Assembly: GCF_963676685.1 (NCBI RefSeq)
Contig: NC_092352.1
Location: forward strand, 25,687,117 to 25,751,116
DNA from: Mytilus edulis
Lineage: Eukaryota > Mollusca > Bivalvia > Mytilida > Mytilidae
Reading direction: 5' to 3'
DNA length: 64,000 nt
The translations under genes and the position numbers were made by a program. Shown here one piece after another: positions 47,594-61,600 of this stretch. The notes beneath the pieces are model-generated. The model saw only the letters and a program-made list of their open reading frames with translations, was not told the origin of the DNA and did not search any database. Within the stretch, counting starts at the first letter, position 1. Every line of letters starts with the position of its first letter.

Positions 47594-48269
47594 CCCCCCC
47601 CCCATAAAAATCAAATGGTAGCTCCCTAACTTTTGAGTGCAAAAGAATATACTACGTTCAAAATTGTTTTCCATATTTTTGTATTACATACATGTATTGG
47701 AATTGGAATTCGATTGTCCTTGCATTATTCATATGAAGCATTTCACAAAACTTCAAAATCACATTATTAAACCCACATTCTTAAAGCTGGAGAGTAGGTA
47801 GCTATATCGCTATATACCTTTTCTGGCTGTCCAGCAGCTATTGCTTAGGAATTACTAAACAGGATCACTTCGTATTTGGTAACCGTAAATACAACACCCT
47901 AATTAACATCGATAACTAATTTTCCCATAGTTGAGTTTCCATTTTATGTTGTAAAACTTCAGCAGTTCTTGCATATGGAGTATACCTCGAAATTTAAAGA
48001 ACATTCCAAAGTGTTTGTTTTCTATCATGATCTCCTATATATAGGAGTATGTCTCACAGATGACTATAGATTCTTTTCTCATGTTGTAGTCACAATCTCG
48101 TTCTTTTTTGCTCGACTGTGACATCACAGAATGCATATATCACAAAGTTACATAAATCGTAAAGGGTTCCGCGGAACCAAGTTTCTCGCCTATATCATTA
48201 ACCTAGCATAAATGGTTCTCAAATGCCTAATAGCAAACCTGAACTTATATCTACTGAACAGATTTCAAA

Positions 48270-48625
48270 GTTATTATTTGAACCATGTCTGAGGAGGTGG
48301 GGCCGGGCCAAATAATGTCCATGTAAATTAGATTGGTTCATACTAATAATTACATACCAAATATCATACTTACCATGAGTGGTTTTCCTCAAACTTGAAC
48401 GATCTCACACTTAAACTATAAACTATGCAAAAGAGTCGAAGCAAACAGACCATGAGTAAGTGAGACAAGGCCAACATAACTATGATAATGAAATGTCCTT
48501 ATAAGCGTGTGGGAGTTTCTCGCTTCATTGAAGACCCATTGGTGACCTTCGGCTGTTGTTTGCTCTTTGGTCGTGTTGTTGTCTCTCTGACACATTCCCC
48601 ATGATATTTATTCCCAATTTTATTC
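48270..48625 (+). repeat. Family M6 fragment followed by a GTCTCTCTGACACATTCCCC repeat
   Basis: 48285-48420 has AACCATGTCTGAGGAGGTGGGG and AATGTCCATGTAAATTAGAT, matching family M6. 48530-48605 has GAAGACCCATTGGTGACCTT, CGGCTGTTGTTTGCTCTTTG and GTTGTTGTCTCTCTGACACA, words I recall as a common mussel repeat. Confidence 0.5.
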
Positions 48626-48879
48626 ATTCAACAACGTCACTGAAACTACAGGAAGAAATAGATTTTGTTCGGAATTGGTAGAGTCAAACTGGAGTTTTTT
48701 TTATATATCAATATCATTAATTGGTAGCAAATACATGTATACCAAATGGGCATTTATACTCATAAGTCGAAAATAAATTGCATGAAAATTACATGGCAAA
48801 AAACGAAAAAGACCAAAAGACAACCAACAGTATCCAAAAACACAACATAGAAAACTTTAAACTTCTGCAATTCGAAGCA

Positions 48880-48985
48880 CACAAAAAAACCAAGGGCGAT
48901 CTCATGTGTTCCGGGAAGGTAACCAGATCCTGCTGCGCATGTTGCACCCTTCGGGTTGCTCATGTAAATATACCGTGACACCGGC
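48880..48985 (-). repeat. Fragment of the element at 49960-50530, opposite orientation
   Basis: GGAAGGTAACCAGATCCTGC, TGCGCATGTTGCACCC and GGTTGCTCATGTAAATA match the reverse complement of 50455-50510 (CATGCGGAATAGGATCTGCT, TACCCTTCC). The two fragments are about 1.5 kb apart. Confidence 0.5.
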
Positions 48986-48999
48986 ACATTAGTATGATT

Positions 49000-49955
49000 C
49001 AAAGTGTAAATAGAACATACTTTATTTTTTAGTTTAGAAAAAAACCCACTAAACTCAGTAATACTGGTGGATCATGCACATACTTCTATGCTATTTATGT
49101 TATGGGTCCAGAAACGTATTGCGCACAATTCGTTAGTAGAAAAGTCCTCCCAGTGACAGTCAATGTCTGGTTCAAATTTAATGTCCACTTAAACAAAGCA
49201 ATCATACAGAAAAGGTATCCTGTCCATAAGTACCTGTGATCTGAATTCCCAGATTCCTATTGCCTACAAACAGATAAGGTTAAAAACTCATATTTCTCCT
49301 ACTGAAATGTATATATAGTTTATTTTCAAATGACATATTTTTCTGTCATCGTTTATAGACGAATACCACAACTGATAATACTTTAAATTTATACTGTTCA
49401 AATTTTTTGTTCAAATTGGGGCTGTTGGAATGAACTGATTCAGTTTGCAGTTCTTTGCATAATTTGTCAAAATAACAATCTCCTTTGTCAGTCAACTTTT
49501 TTTTTTAAATCTAAAGTGATCCAAATTCCAATTCAATAAGTTAAAAAATGCTTTCACTGTGTGGTAAAATGTATGTAGTAATGTTTTAATTTTGGGTTTA
49601 CACCTTTAAATATCTTATGAATTAGATAGAAGAAGCTCCTCTTAGGAAGGGATAAATCGTACTTCGCAAAAACATTAATTACTCTGATTCAAACAAAAAA
49701 ATCTCTGAAACTGACACTAACAAGATGCTTGTTCAGTTTGAATGTAGTGTTTCTCAACAAACAATCGGCATTACAATGGAAATCGACTTTACTCCTTTTC
49801 TTGTTGACTTGTTCATTTGTTCACACGAGACTTTCTTCATATTGGTTCTTTTTATGCGAAATAAAAAGAAGCTAACATTATCCTTTTAACTTCACTTACC
49901 GCTTTACTATAGTATATGATAGTCTCTAGCTAAAATTAAAAGTTTGCTGACTGTG
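49000..49955. other. Non-coding stretch, nothing recognised
   Basis: AT-rich. No exon-like frame or repeat family recognised. Confidence 0.35.
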
Positions 49956-49959
49956 TTGA

Positions 49960-50530
49960 AAACATATATCCCATTGGACTTGAAATAAGGGGCACACCAG
50001 TTCAAGTTAAGTCAGCCTCATATATTACCGGTAACCGTTATGCCTAGAACAATGAGGGTCGGTTGAAGACAGAACTTTACGACAAAAGAGATGAGTTCAA
50101 CTTCCCAACTGTGAACTTTCCATTTCTATGCAGCAACATTCCATCAGCGCCTGCATATTATGGAGTATCTATATAGAGCATTAGTTGATGCGATATGCCA
50201 AGTCTTGCATTTACCATCATGGTTTATTTGATAAAGGTTTGCTGCTCAGTCACATTAAGCAACTAAACATAGTTTGAAGTAAGGAGTTGAAGTCATCCCT
50301 TCGAAAATTTTACGAACGCCATCACAAGTTGGTTGACCGTTATGGAATATATGTATCACAGATGACGACGGATATCAGTGTTCCAAGCCTCGTAACCATG
50401 TCCCCCTTCCCCCCGAAAATGAGCTACCAAATAAGACTTATCACCGGGTTTGTACGTAAATGAGCAACATGCGGAATAGGATCTGCTTACCCTTCCATAG
50501 CACTTATTGCGATCACCCCCTTTTTTAGCG
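49960..50530 (+). pseudogene. Remnant of a reverse-transcriptase-type retroelement (C-terminal part)
   Basis: Across frameshifts and stops I read NNEGRLKTELYDKRDEFNFP and TVNFPFLCSNIPSAPAYY, then LKSSLRKFYERHHKLVDRYG-like sequence at 50285-50345 and a segment ending near MTTDIS. I recall this motif set from RT-encoding elements abundant in molluscs and cnidarians; the clade cannot be fixed here. The following 50385-50530 (CCCCGAAAATGAGCTACC, GGATCTGCTTACCCTTCC) is the element's 3' part. Inactive. Confidence 0.5.
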
Positions 50531-52690
50531 GCGTCGTTCGTGTATCTAAGTCTCAATGTTTTGTTTTGTGTGCTATTTTTTGTCTATGTGATTGTGTGTA
50601 AGGGGGAGTCTGTCTTCCTAGTAACATATATATTATTAGATATACTGAGGTCTTCTTTTATATTTTTATATAAGTTACAAGATATAAGTGTTATGCGGCA
50701 ATGCATGTCTGCATTGGCAAGTCTAATAAAGAAAGACACTAGTTTTGCAACACTTGCATTTAACGTTACACGCTTGAAGACGTTAGCCAAAAATAAAAAC
50801 GTTTATTTAGAATGCACATTTTTAAGATGGCTTTCTAAAATAAATTTTGACGGATTTTATGAGGGAAATACCTTAAAATTTAGATTCATCCTTTTCCTTA
50901 GATAATAGATACTAATTTTTTTATTAACAAATTAAGAATTAATATGTCAATGGAATTGAAGATTTGAATAATAAAAATGTCATTACAAAAGCAATCATAT
51001 ATTCTGTTTTAATAAACTACGCACTGCAAATGAACTCATTTATACAATCCAGAATGTCGAGGCGAATGGACTACGATATACATGTATTAAGCATGGAAGT
51101 GTCATTGAGTTCTGCACAAATATATACAAGTAAAGGGAACCAGCGGGATCAGTAGCTGTTTTTCTTTCTATTAAAGTGTATTATAGCAGCTGGGAGTGTC
51201 GATCATAATAAACTCTGGAAAACACTTCAGTTCCGAGAGGAAATCTTGCCCGTCCAATGAATTGATAGAGCTTTTACCTAAAACATTAAAAGTTTTCTTC
51301 ACAAGCAACCAAAATATTGCCGTATTCCGATCGTCTGTGAAAAATGTAAAGATAACAATTAGACGTAACAATTGTATATATGTTACATTGTACATAACGT
51401 CAAAATCGTATGTGGTGACATTGTATCGGACATTATAGTTTTATCTGATATCTCGTAACTGATTTAGATTAAATTTATTGGAAATTAATATTAAAATAGA
51501 GATATTTTTTTGTACTTTTATCCCCTATACTTTTTTTTTATGTAGCGAATAAAACATTATTGCATGAGGTGAAAGGGTGAGCTTTCACGGTACAAAATAC
51601 TAGTATAAGAATTACTGATTCACTTACGACAAGGTGATTGCTCTGTTTTCCCTTTATTTTGGGACAATTTAGAAAAATGACGGCAATGTGCATGGGACAC
51701 ATTATTTGTGTCATATTTATCCCTTTTTTCAAAATTCAGTCTTTTCGAAGAAAGAAACCGACATGACATCATCGACCATTTATGACGTGCTTGTTCTAGA
51801 CAAAACATTTATATCGTTTGGTGGAATTTTATATATTATCGTTTTTTAAGATATTCAGAATTTCCCAAAACTTAAAGTGTAACGCGGGACAAGAAAATAA
51901 TATCCAAAAATGAAGGTTTTATTGATTTTTACCTAATGAAAATAGTCTGTTACATATACAAAATTGCATTATTCGGAAAGTAGAATTTAAAGGCTTTAAA
52001 ATGATATACAACACTTTAGAATATCAATTTTGATATTTATAAATTAATGACATGAATGTGTCTTGTCCACGATTTCACCAAAACTGAGACTACTATAAGA
52101 TAGTAGTCTCAGACGGCCAAAATAACACCAGTAGCGTGCGACGTTTCAAAGCATTTAAAGGTTGCTGAGTGTTTCTTTTGATTTGAAAACTAGAATCTAA
52201 TAGGATTATGATGATTTCATGAAAATCTGAATTAAGACAGACAAAATAGCAAAACTATATATAATTCGCTAGTTTGTCGGCTCTGGGACTTAAAAATAGC
52301 TCTAAGGAGGCTTTTTTGCCGGAGCTGGTCAAATAGAATTTGAGAGGCATTTTTTTACCTGGTAAAATAGCCTCTGCCTTCTTTTTTGCCATGGCAATGT
52401 CAGTTTATTTCGTCTCATTAATACGAGTTTGCTATCTTTCGCCTCTTTTTTACTTTGATACTTGACACATTGTATAGGCTACATGTTTTTGTCGATATAT
52501 CAACACTTAACCAATGTAATTAATTCCAATTTTCCAATTTATAGCACATTAGACACTAATCTTAACCAAACTGATTTATTTTCCATAAAAACATGAAAAA
52601 GTAAAACATTTGTCACATGTACAAAAATTTAAAAAATAAATAAACACGGAAATTAAATGTCCGTCGTTGGTTTTTCTAAATTATCAAATT
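50531..52690. other. Non-coding stretch upstream of flightless-1
   Basis: No recognised gene. A hydrophobic AT-rich open frame at 50507-50905 has no start, domain or splice evidence and overlaps the retroelement remnant. The right part must include the FLII promoter; no TATA box was identified. Confidence 0.35.
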
Positions 52691-52694
52691 CAAC

Positions 52695-55600
52695 ATGGCG
52701 GCCACTGGAGTGCTACCGTTCGTTCGCGGTGTTGATTTTACTCGTAATGACTTCCAGGTAATGTTTTTATAAGCATATGAAAACTTAAAAGGGTGGTATT
52801 CAACATACAAACCCAGCAAACACTTTAGAACAAATCTCTATGTTATAAAACCGCTTTTTACGACCCCCATTGATTCATCAACATCAATGGTTTAAGAGGA
52901 AAAAAACTTGAACTGCAAGCATACTTACAAACTGAAAACCCAGACATAGTAGCACTGCAAGAGACCAAAATCAATAACAGCATTGCAACCAATGAATTAA
53001 TTCCAGACACATTGGGCTATGATATATACCGCAACGACAGAACAGGCAATGGGGGAGGCACAATGTTACTCGTCAAAACACACCTTGACTCAGCACCTGT
53101 GAAGATCCTCGAAAATGGATCAGAATCTATTTGGAGCAAAATAGTATTGCAAGGAAAACAGCATTACATAGGAAGCTGGTATAGACCACCTGATGCCCCT
53201 TTGGATCAAATACAACTTCTTAAGGACCAAATGGATAAAATCAAGAAACTAGGAAAAGCAAACAAACAACCATGCATTCACATTTTGGGTGATTTTAACT
53301 ACCGTAAAATAAATTGGCGGACAAAGCTAAATAAAGATACCAACACATGCCTTAATGGTAGTGACGGCCAAGCATTGATAGACATACTAAATGAAGCTAG
53401 TGCTGAACAACTCATCCTATTTCCAACCAGGGAAAGTAATACACTAGACCTTTTAATAACAACATTACCAGGGCAGTTCACAGACATCCACTCACCTGAT
53501 CGGTTGAGCGACCACGACATAGTCATGGGTACTCTGCGATGCACAATACCAAGAAAAATAAGACCAGAAAGGACCTCCTACCAATACTCGAAAGGAAATT
53601 ACAATCAGATGAGAGATGACTCAAGGGACTTTACCAGAGACAAATACTTCAATGGCCATCAAAATAACAGAAATGTGGAAGAAAACTGGATCATGATAAA
53701 AGAATTCATACTAGAAACCACCAAAATAAATGTACCAACTAAAATATTAAAAGGAAAACAGTCAATACCATGGATAAATAAAAACATCAAGACCATGATA
53801 AAACGAAAGAACAGAACACATGCCAACTATAAAAGAAACAACAGCATGAGAATAAAACGAAAATGGCAAGAATTAAGACGCAATATTAACAAAGAAATTG
53901 AATTAGCCCACAACAACTATGTCAACAACTTAATAGGCGATATAAAACAAGACTCTAAACCCTTTTGGAAATATATCAACAACCAGAAAGCAGACAAACA
54001 GGGAATACCACCACTTAAGACTCATGATAATAAGACCGCCGATACAGACCAACAAAAAGCTGAGGCATTGAACACTCAGTTTACAAGTGTATATACAGAG
54101 ACAAAATATGAATCTGTTCCATACCAAACTCCTCCTGTAGACAAAATGATAAACATCATAGTAACAACAAAGGGTGTAGAAAAAATACTAAAAAATATTA
54201 ATGCATCAAAAGCGATGGGCCCTGATGGTATACATCCAAGAGTACTTAAAGAACTGGCACCTAACATATCAGAGGTAATGGCTCACTTTTTCCAACAATC
54301 CATCAACAGAGGAACCATCCCAGACGAATGGAAAAATGCTAATATATGCCCACTATTCAAAAAGAACGACAGAACCATCCCAAGCAATTACAGACCAGTT
54401 TCCCTAACATGTATCACTTGTAAATTACTAGAACACATCATTTGCTCAAACCTAATGCAGCACTTTGAAAAACACAACATCCTAAATAGCCGACAACATG
54501 CATTTAGAAGAAGACACAGCTGTGAAACCCAACTTATCAACGTTATACATGACTGGGCAACAGCTATTGATAAAAGGAAACAAACAGATATATTTATTTT
54601 GGATTTTGAAAAAGCTTTTGACACCGTACCGCACGAGCTCTTAAAAAGTAAACTTCACAAATATGGCGTGCCCAAAAACATCTTGAATTGGATTGACGCT
54701 TTTCTATCTAACAGATCTCAGTGTGTGATAGTAAACGGAGTTAAATCGGAAACATCATCAGTCCTATCAGGAGTTCCTCAAGGAACGGTTCTTGGTCCAA
54801 TCCTATTTCTAGTCCATATCAACGACATAGCAGATAACGTAACATCAGAAATTAGGCTGTTTGCAGACGACTGTGTATGCTACAGAGAAATTAATACTGA
54901 AGATGACTGTGCTGAACTACAGAAGGATATTGATACCCTAGGTAACTGGGCGACAGATTGGGGAATGAGATTTCAACCAGTTAAATGCAACATGATGACA
55001 TTGAGTCGCAAGAAGAAAACAACATCATTTAAATACACCTTGAAAAATACGGAACTCCAATTTCTAACATCAATAAAATATCTAGGAGTTAACATCACGA
55101 ATGATCTACACTGGGGTAAGCACATAGAGGAGATATGCAATAAATCTTACAGGACATTAGGTTTACTAAAAAGAAATCTATCCGCATGTCCACTTGAAGT
55201 TAAACTCCAGGCCTATAAAGGACTGATACGACCTGTCCTAGAATATGCAAGCACTGCCTGGGACCCACATCAACTATATCTCCAAGACCAACTGGAAAAT
55301 GTACAAAAAAGAGCGGCTAGGTTTATAACATCAAACTACACTGATTACGAACCAGGAAGTATGACAGCGATTTTAGATCAGCTACAATTACCCTCACTGA
55401 AAGACCGTCGTACACAAAACAGATTAATTCTTTTCTGCAAGAATATACATGGTCAAGCAAACTTACCATCTGACCAACTGAAAAAACCATCCCGTACAAC
55501 CAAGAACATGCACAGTCAACATTTCCTCCGACTTCAAACAAAAACAGACACGTTAAAATACAGTTTTATCCCAAATACCATTAAAGACTGGAACCTACTA

Positions 55601-58600
55601 CCACCGGATATCTTCACCAAAATTCAGACAGCAGAAGAACCAGCTAAAACCTTTAGTGAAATTGTAAGGGGGGCCCAACTTAAGTAAATTACTTGACGCA
55701 CGCGCGGTGTATTAATATCCTTGGATGTATCACCGTAAACCTATCAAGATCAAGATCAAGATCAAGATCAAGACCCCCACTGTGTGTACATATCCCTATG
55801 TTGGATTCGGTTTCAGATTTGTGTTTACTAGCTTATACATTAGTCATTACAATACTCATTTACACATTATGGTGTGTTTGTAACTATTGTTTAAATAAAC
55901 ACACATCAAAAACTCCAGAAGAAATTCAATAAGTTTATTTGCAGGGTTCACACTAGAGGGATGAAAGCTGCTTCATTTCTGGTTTCTATGTCACACTATA
56001 TAGTCTAGTGCTAAGTCTAGAAATTTATCATTTTATGACAAAAAAGTAGAAATGAAATATTTATCTTTGTCTGAGTATGTTCAGTTGACAATGTTTTTTT
56101 TTCAAAATACGAACTCATGGCAAAAATGACTCATCTGTAAAAAACTTGTAGTGAGAACTTTTTATTTGATTAAGCTATGTGAAAACACAGTGGCGGATCC
56201 AGAACTTTTCCTAAGGGGGCCCGCTCCAGTCATGCTTCAGTAATTCCCAATATAATCAACCAAATTTTTCCCACAAAAAGGGGGGCCCAGGCCCCCCTGG
56301 ATCCACCTATGAAACAATAAAACCAAATGTGCTGAAATTTTTAATAATAAATTGTTATAAAGTTCACCTCACTTTATTACCGTATCATCTGTTACAGTAA
56401 TTATAATTGACAGATCAGCAACTCTCACATGTCTGCACATTCTTAAATAAACATGTAATTAAATAGATCAATTGAAGTTCTTATACACATGTTGTCATTC
56501 TGTAGTCTGACCATCAAACGATGTACTTGTTAATAAATTAGTTATAGAAACTGGATTGTATTATTACATAGCAAATATATTACATAAATGCATAACATAT
56601 ATGAAATAATATTAAATCACTTATTTGAGTAGCAAATTCGAGGTTTTGTCACAAATTGGGATTTTGTAGGTTTTTTTTAAATTTTAAACAAATAGGTTTA
56701 AATAACATCTTTTTTATTAGTAAAATTGAAAAATATGAACTTTTTGCTTCTTTTAAGTAGCAAGGTTTATGCCTTTGATGCAATCGTTTACCTGAAAATT
56801 CTATTTTAGTTGAAAAAATGCTATAATAATGGCTTTACATAATGAACTGATACTTTCTTCAAAGATTTTTCACAGCAGTGGGAGCAATTTTCCTGTGAAG
56901 TTCAAGGTTTCATCGTTCAGATTATGTAATAAAATTCTACTGTTCTCTATAAAAATTTCACTGTTCGGGGGTGTTGAAATTAGTGGGGGTTATTACAAGA
57001 ATGATACTTAAAGAAGTGATTTTTGGGAAGGAAATTCTGGTCTGATACTTAAACAAGTGATTTTTATGTCATTACCCTAGATTCAGTACAAGGTCATCAC
57101 CTGAAATGACCTGGTCATCCTAGACAACACAGATGTTGGTTCTGATAAATTTAGGAACATAATTAGTCCCTGGATCATTAGTATTTTATATTTAAAGCTA
57201 CACTAATATTAAATCACTTCTTCTAGTGATTAATTTGTACTACTTAAATAGGTGATTATTAAAGAAAGACAACTCTAACCTCCAACCTTTATGGAAATAC
57301 ATGTAATGTTACTTGAATCAGTGATTTAGAAAATCACTTGTTTAAGTAAGTCCCCTGACTGATAAAGATAAAGACACGATCATTCTTAAAATTTTTTGGC
57401 CATATACATGTACATGTACATTTGCATGTATATTACAAAATTCAGCTACATTTAAAACAAAACTTTTACAGACATTTTATTTGAAATACTATTTAAAAAC
57501 ATGTTTGTGTATCCTACAGAAATGTAAATCTGACATAAAGTAATAGTATTAACAGTATTTCAATGTTAAGTGTCGCAATGATGGATAACTTTAAGTTATT
57601 ACGATAATGACTACAAAATAGTCTGTTGATCAACATACACAATATATGTTTTATTTAGCAATATCAATTTTATAATTCATGTTATCATGGTTATTAAGTG
57701 TATGGAATATAATGTATAGTGGTCTTCTAAGCCGAAGATATAAGGGCGCTGCGCCCTGGGTACCTTCTTCTGCGCCCTTCTGCCCTGACGCCTTTTTCCA
57801 AAAAATCCATGTGCCGTTTTGGTAAAATTGCCTTTCTTGTTAAATTACACATATGTGATTGCCCCCAACTTAATCATGTCATTACAATCACATATGACAT
57901 ATGGTGATTGCCCCCAAGTTAATCATGTCATTATAATCAATTACAGTGGATAAGACTTCAAATGTGTTAATAACTAGGTCATTTAATTAAGACAATGTAC
58001 CTTTCTGTCATAAATTTGATAAATGTGTCAAGGAGTCTTTTGCATCACTAAGTCAAAATGGAAGAGTGTATAAATGAAGACTTTCATGAATTTAGAATAG
58101 AATTTAAGTCATCAAAATACAACTATGACTTCACACTAAAGTGGTCCATATCAACTTGTGAGCGACAAGCAGACAGTAGTTAACTAACGTAAACCTGTTG
58201 GAAATTAATTTTGGAGTTACTTCCCCTGATTTAGCTTATTACAAATTTGTGCTCCTAAAACACTATCTAGTATTTAAAATAGGAATAAATTACCAATTGA
58301 ATACAAAATTATATAAGAATGTTACCTTAAGGATATAAACTGTCTTTGAACATACCAAAAAAATTATTTTTGATAATCATACTTTTAGCAATCAATATTC
58401 TATACATTGTCAATTTAGAAATATATAGAAATAACTCTTTGGATGATGTTAAGTTGTAATCCTACAAAAATGGGTAGTGTGAAGTTTAATTATCATGACA
58501 AATCAACTTGATGAAGCTATACTAAATAATTCCTAAACACAAACAATGAAAAAAAGTTTCGAGGGCCAAACTCTAGCTGAAAATTTTGAAATTATACACT

Positions 58601-61600
58601 TTTGTCACATGTATGCTAAGCTATGAGATATTTAGTATATGTTGGGTTTTTTTTGGAAAGGAGGAAGGGGGGGGGGGGGGGATAGTAAGTTTATTTTGCC
58701 TCTTTTGGTAAATAGTGATGGGTTGAATGACTTTTCTAATGCAAATTTTACAGAATGATTAATCAAAACAACAACTTGTGCATCTTTATTAACAACATAT
58801 ACAGTAAAAAATAGAATGTGAACTTGTGATAATCACATAAATGTAGACAAAAGAAATGAGCAGTGCCTTTTCCTATCATAAAAAAGTGCCCTGCCCTCCA
58901 CTGGCACCCTTCCCCTTTCGATTTCTTGCTGGAGCACTGATGTAATTTAGTTGAAATCTTGTTCATGCCCTAGCTTAAAGAAAATATGCTTTGAATAGGA
59001 ATTTGCTAAGAACCAAATTCCAAATTGAATTAAGAGAATATTATAAAAACTGAAGCTTAAGATTAAAGATATACAAATGATTCTCCAACATTGAAGGCTA
59101 TATGGTGACCTTTAGCATGTTTAGATGTATAATTTTGGTGGATGCTAAGCAAACAACAATCATTCTTATATTTTGACTGGTGGAGGTGGGGTGCTGTCTA
59201 ATCACATTTACCTTTCACCTAACATAATCTTTTATTCACACTTTAAAAATTAGATATTCAATTTGCCATAAAAAATACATTAACATTGTTTGAGAATAGT
59301 TGATGTGATACATGTACCGGTACTTATATAGTCTGAACTTATAAGAATTTGTTCTTATTTTAGGATGACAAGTTTCCAGTAGAGATTGCTGATATGTCAG
59401 GATTAAGATGGCTGAGACTTAACAAAACAAATTTGGATAAAATGCCTGAGGAAATTTACAAACTGAAAAAACTGGTAATTTAACTGAAATTGTCCTTTTA
59501 AATAGTCTTTTTTTTTTTTCTGTTCACTAAAATTTACATGAATTAAGTTTGAAGAGTTTTGCAAATGTATGTACATATATGTAACTTTTATATTAATACC
59601 TGAATAATTTGTAGACTGATGTAAGAGATTACTGTTTAATATAGACATACATGTACATGACATGTAAACTTTTGATGCCTTCAGTGTACATTTGTGTGTA
59701 TAATCTTTTTCATGGTGATGCATAGTTAGTATATAAAATATATTTATGTCTTCATAATTTGTATTTCTATAGGAACATTTTTCGTGTATTAAAAACAACA
59801 TAAAAGATCTTGGAGATGAAATGACAAAATTGAGTGCTTTACGGACAATAAATTGTCGACACAATCAAATAACAGATAAAGGCATACCTGGTAAAATATT
59901 TGATCTGGAAGATTTGCAAGTTGTGGTAAGTTTGAAAAAAGGCAGTTCAACTGTTTTGTTTGATAACTATCTTTCCTATAGGTGTAACAAAGTTTATGTT
60001 AGAAGCATTTATCACAGCAATAATTGATCATTTTATTATGATGAAAATGTATAAACACTTTCATTACATACTGGGAAGTTTCTGTAAGGTATTATACATA
60101 TACAAGAATGACATAGACCTGTACAACAAAGACTATTCCAATACCACGGAGAAAAAACATTCTGCATGTCCTGCATATAATGATCACTTCTATACATAGT
60201 GCTTGTTGACAATGTCTTATTCAGCTCATTTATTCTCTGTAATAAGAAATTTATAATTATAATGCAATATGCATGGGTATATAGTAAAACTCGTCTAATG
60301 TTTTAACATATTTAACAGCAATGTTTCAGTGACTTACTCATATATCATTAAACATATTTAACAGCAATGTTTCAGTGACTTACTCATTTATCATTAAACA
60401 TATTTAACAGCAATGTTTCAGTGACTTACTCATTTATCATTAAACATATTTAACAGCAATGTTTCAGTGACTTACTCATTTATCATTAAACATATTTAAC
60501 AGCAATGTTTCAGTGACTTGCTCATTTATCATTAAACATATTCAACAGCAATGTTTCAGTGACCTACTCATTTATCAAACATATTTAACAGCAATGTTTC
60601 AGTGACTTACTCATTTATCATTAAACATATTTAACATCAATGTTTCAGTGACTTACTCATTTATCATTAAACATATTTAACAGCAATGTTTCAGTGACTT
60701 ACTCATTTATCATTAAACATATTTAACAGCAATGTTTCAGTGACTTGCTCATTTATCATTAAACATAGTCAACAGCAATGTTTCAGTGACCTACTCATTT
60801 ATCAAACATATTTAACAGCAATGTTTCAGTGACTTACTCATTTATCATTAAACATATTTAACATCAATGTTTCAGTGACTTACTCATTTATCATTAAACA
60901 TATTTAACAGCAATGTTTCAGTGACTTACTCATTTATCATTAAACATATTTAACAGCAATGTTTCAGTGACTTACTCATTTATCATTAAAATATTTAACA
61001 GCAATGTTTCAGTGACTTGCTCATTTATCATTAAACATATTCAACAGCAATGTTTCAGTGACCTACTCATTTATCAAACATATTTAACAGCAATGTTTCA
61101 GTGACTTACTCATTTATCATTAAACATATTTAACATCAATGTTTCAGTGACTTACTCATTTATCATTAAACATATTTAACAGCAATGTTTCAGTGACTTA
61201 CTCATTTATCATTAAACATATTTAACAGCAATGTTTCAGTGACTTGCTCATTTATCATTAAACATATTCAACAGCAATGTTTCAGTGACCTACTCATTTA
61301 TCAAACATATTTAACAGCAATGTTTCAGTGACTTACTCATTTATCATTAAACATATTTAACAGCAATGTTTCAGTGACTTACTCATTTATCATTAAACAT
61401 ATTTAACAGCAATGTTTCAGTGACTTACTCATTTATCATTAAACATATTTTAACAGCAATGTTTCAGTGACTTACTCATATATCATTAAACATATTTAAC
61501 AGCAATGTTTCAGTGACCTACTCATTTATCATTAAACATATTTAACAGCAATGTTTCAGTGACCTACTCATTTATCATTAAACATATTTAACAGCAATGT

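Noticed and set aside
50507..50905. 132-codon hydrophobic frame
   Set aside because: AT-rich, no ATG start, no homology recognised, overlaps the 3' part of a retroelement remnant.
59403..59864. 153-codon minus-strand frame over FLII exons 2-3
   Set aside because: Antisense to two well-supported FLII coding exons and the intron between them.
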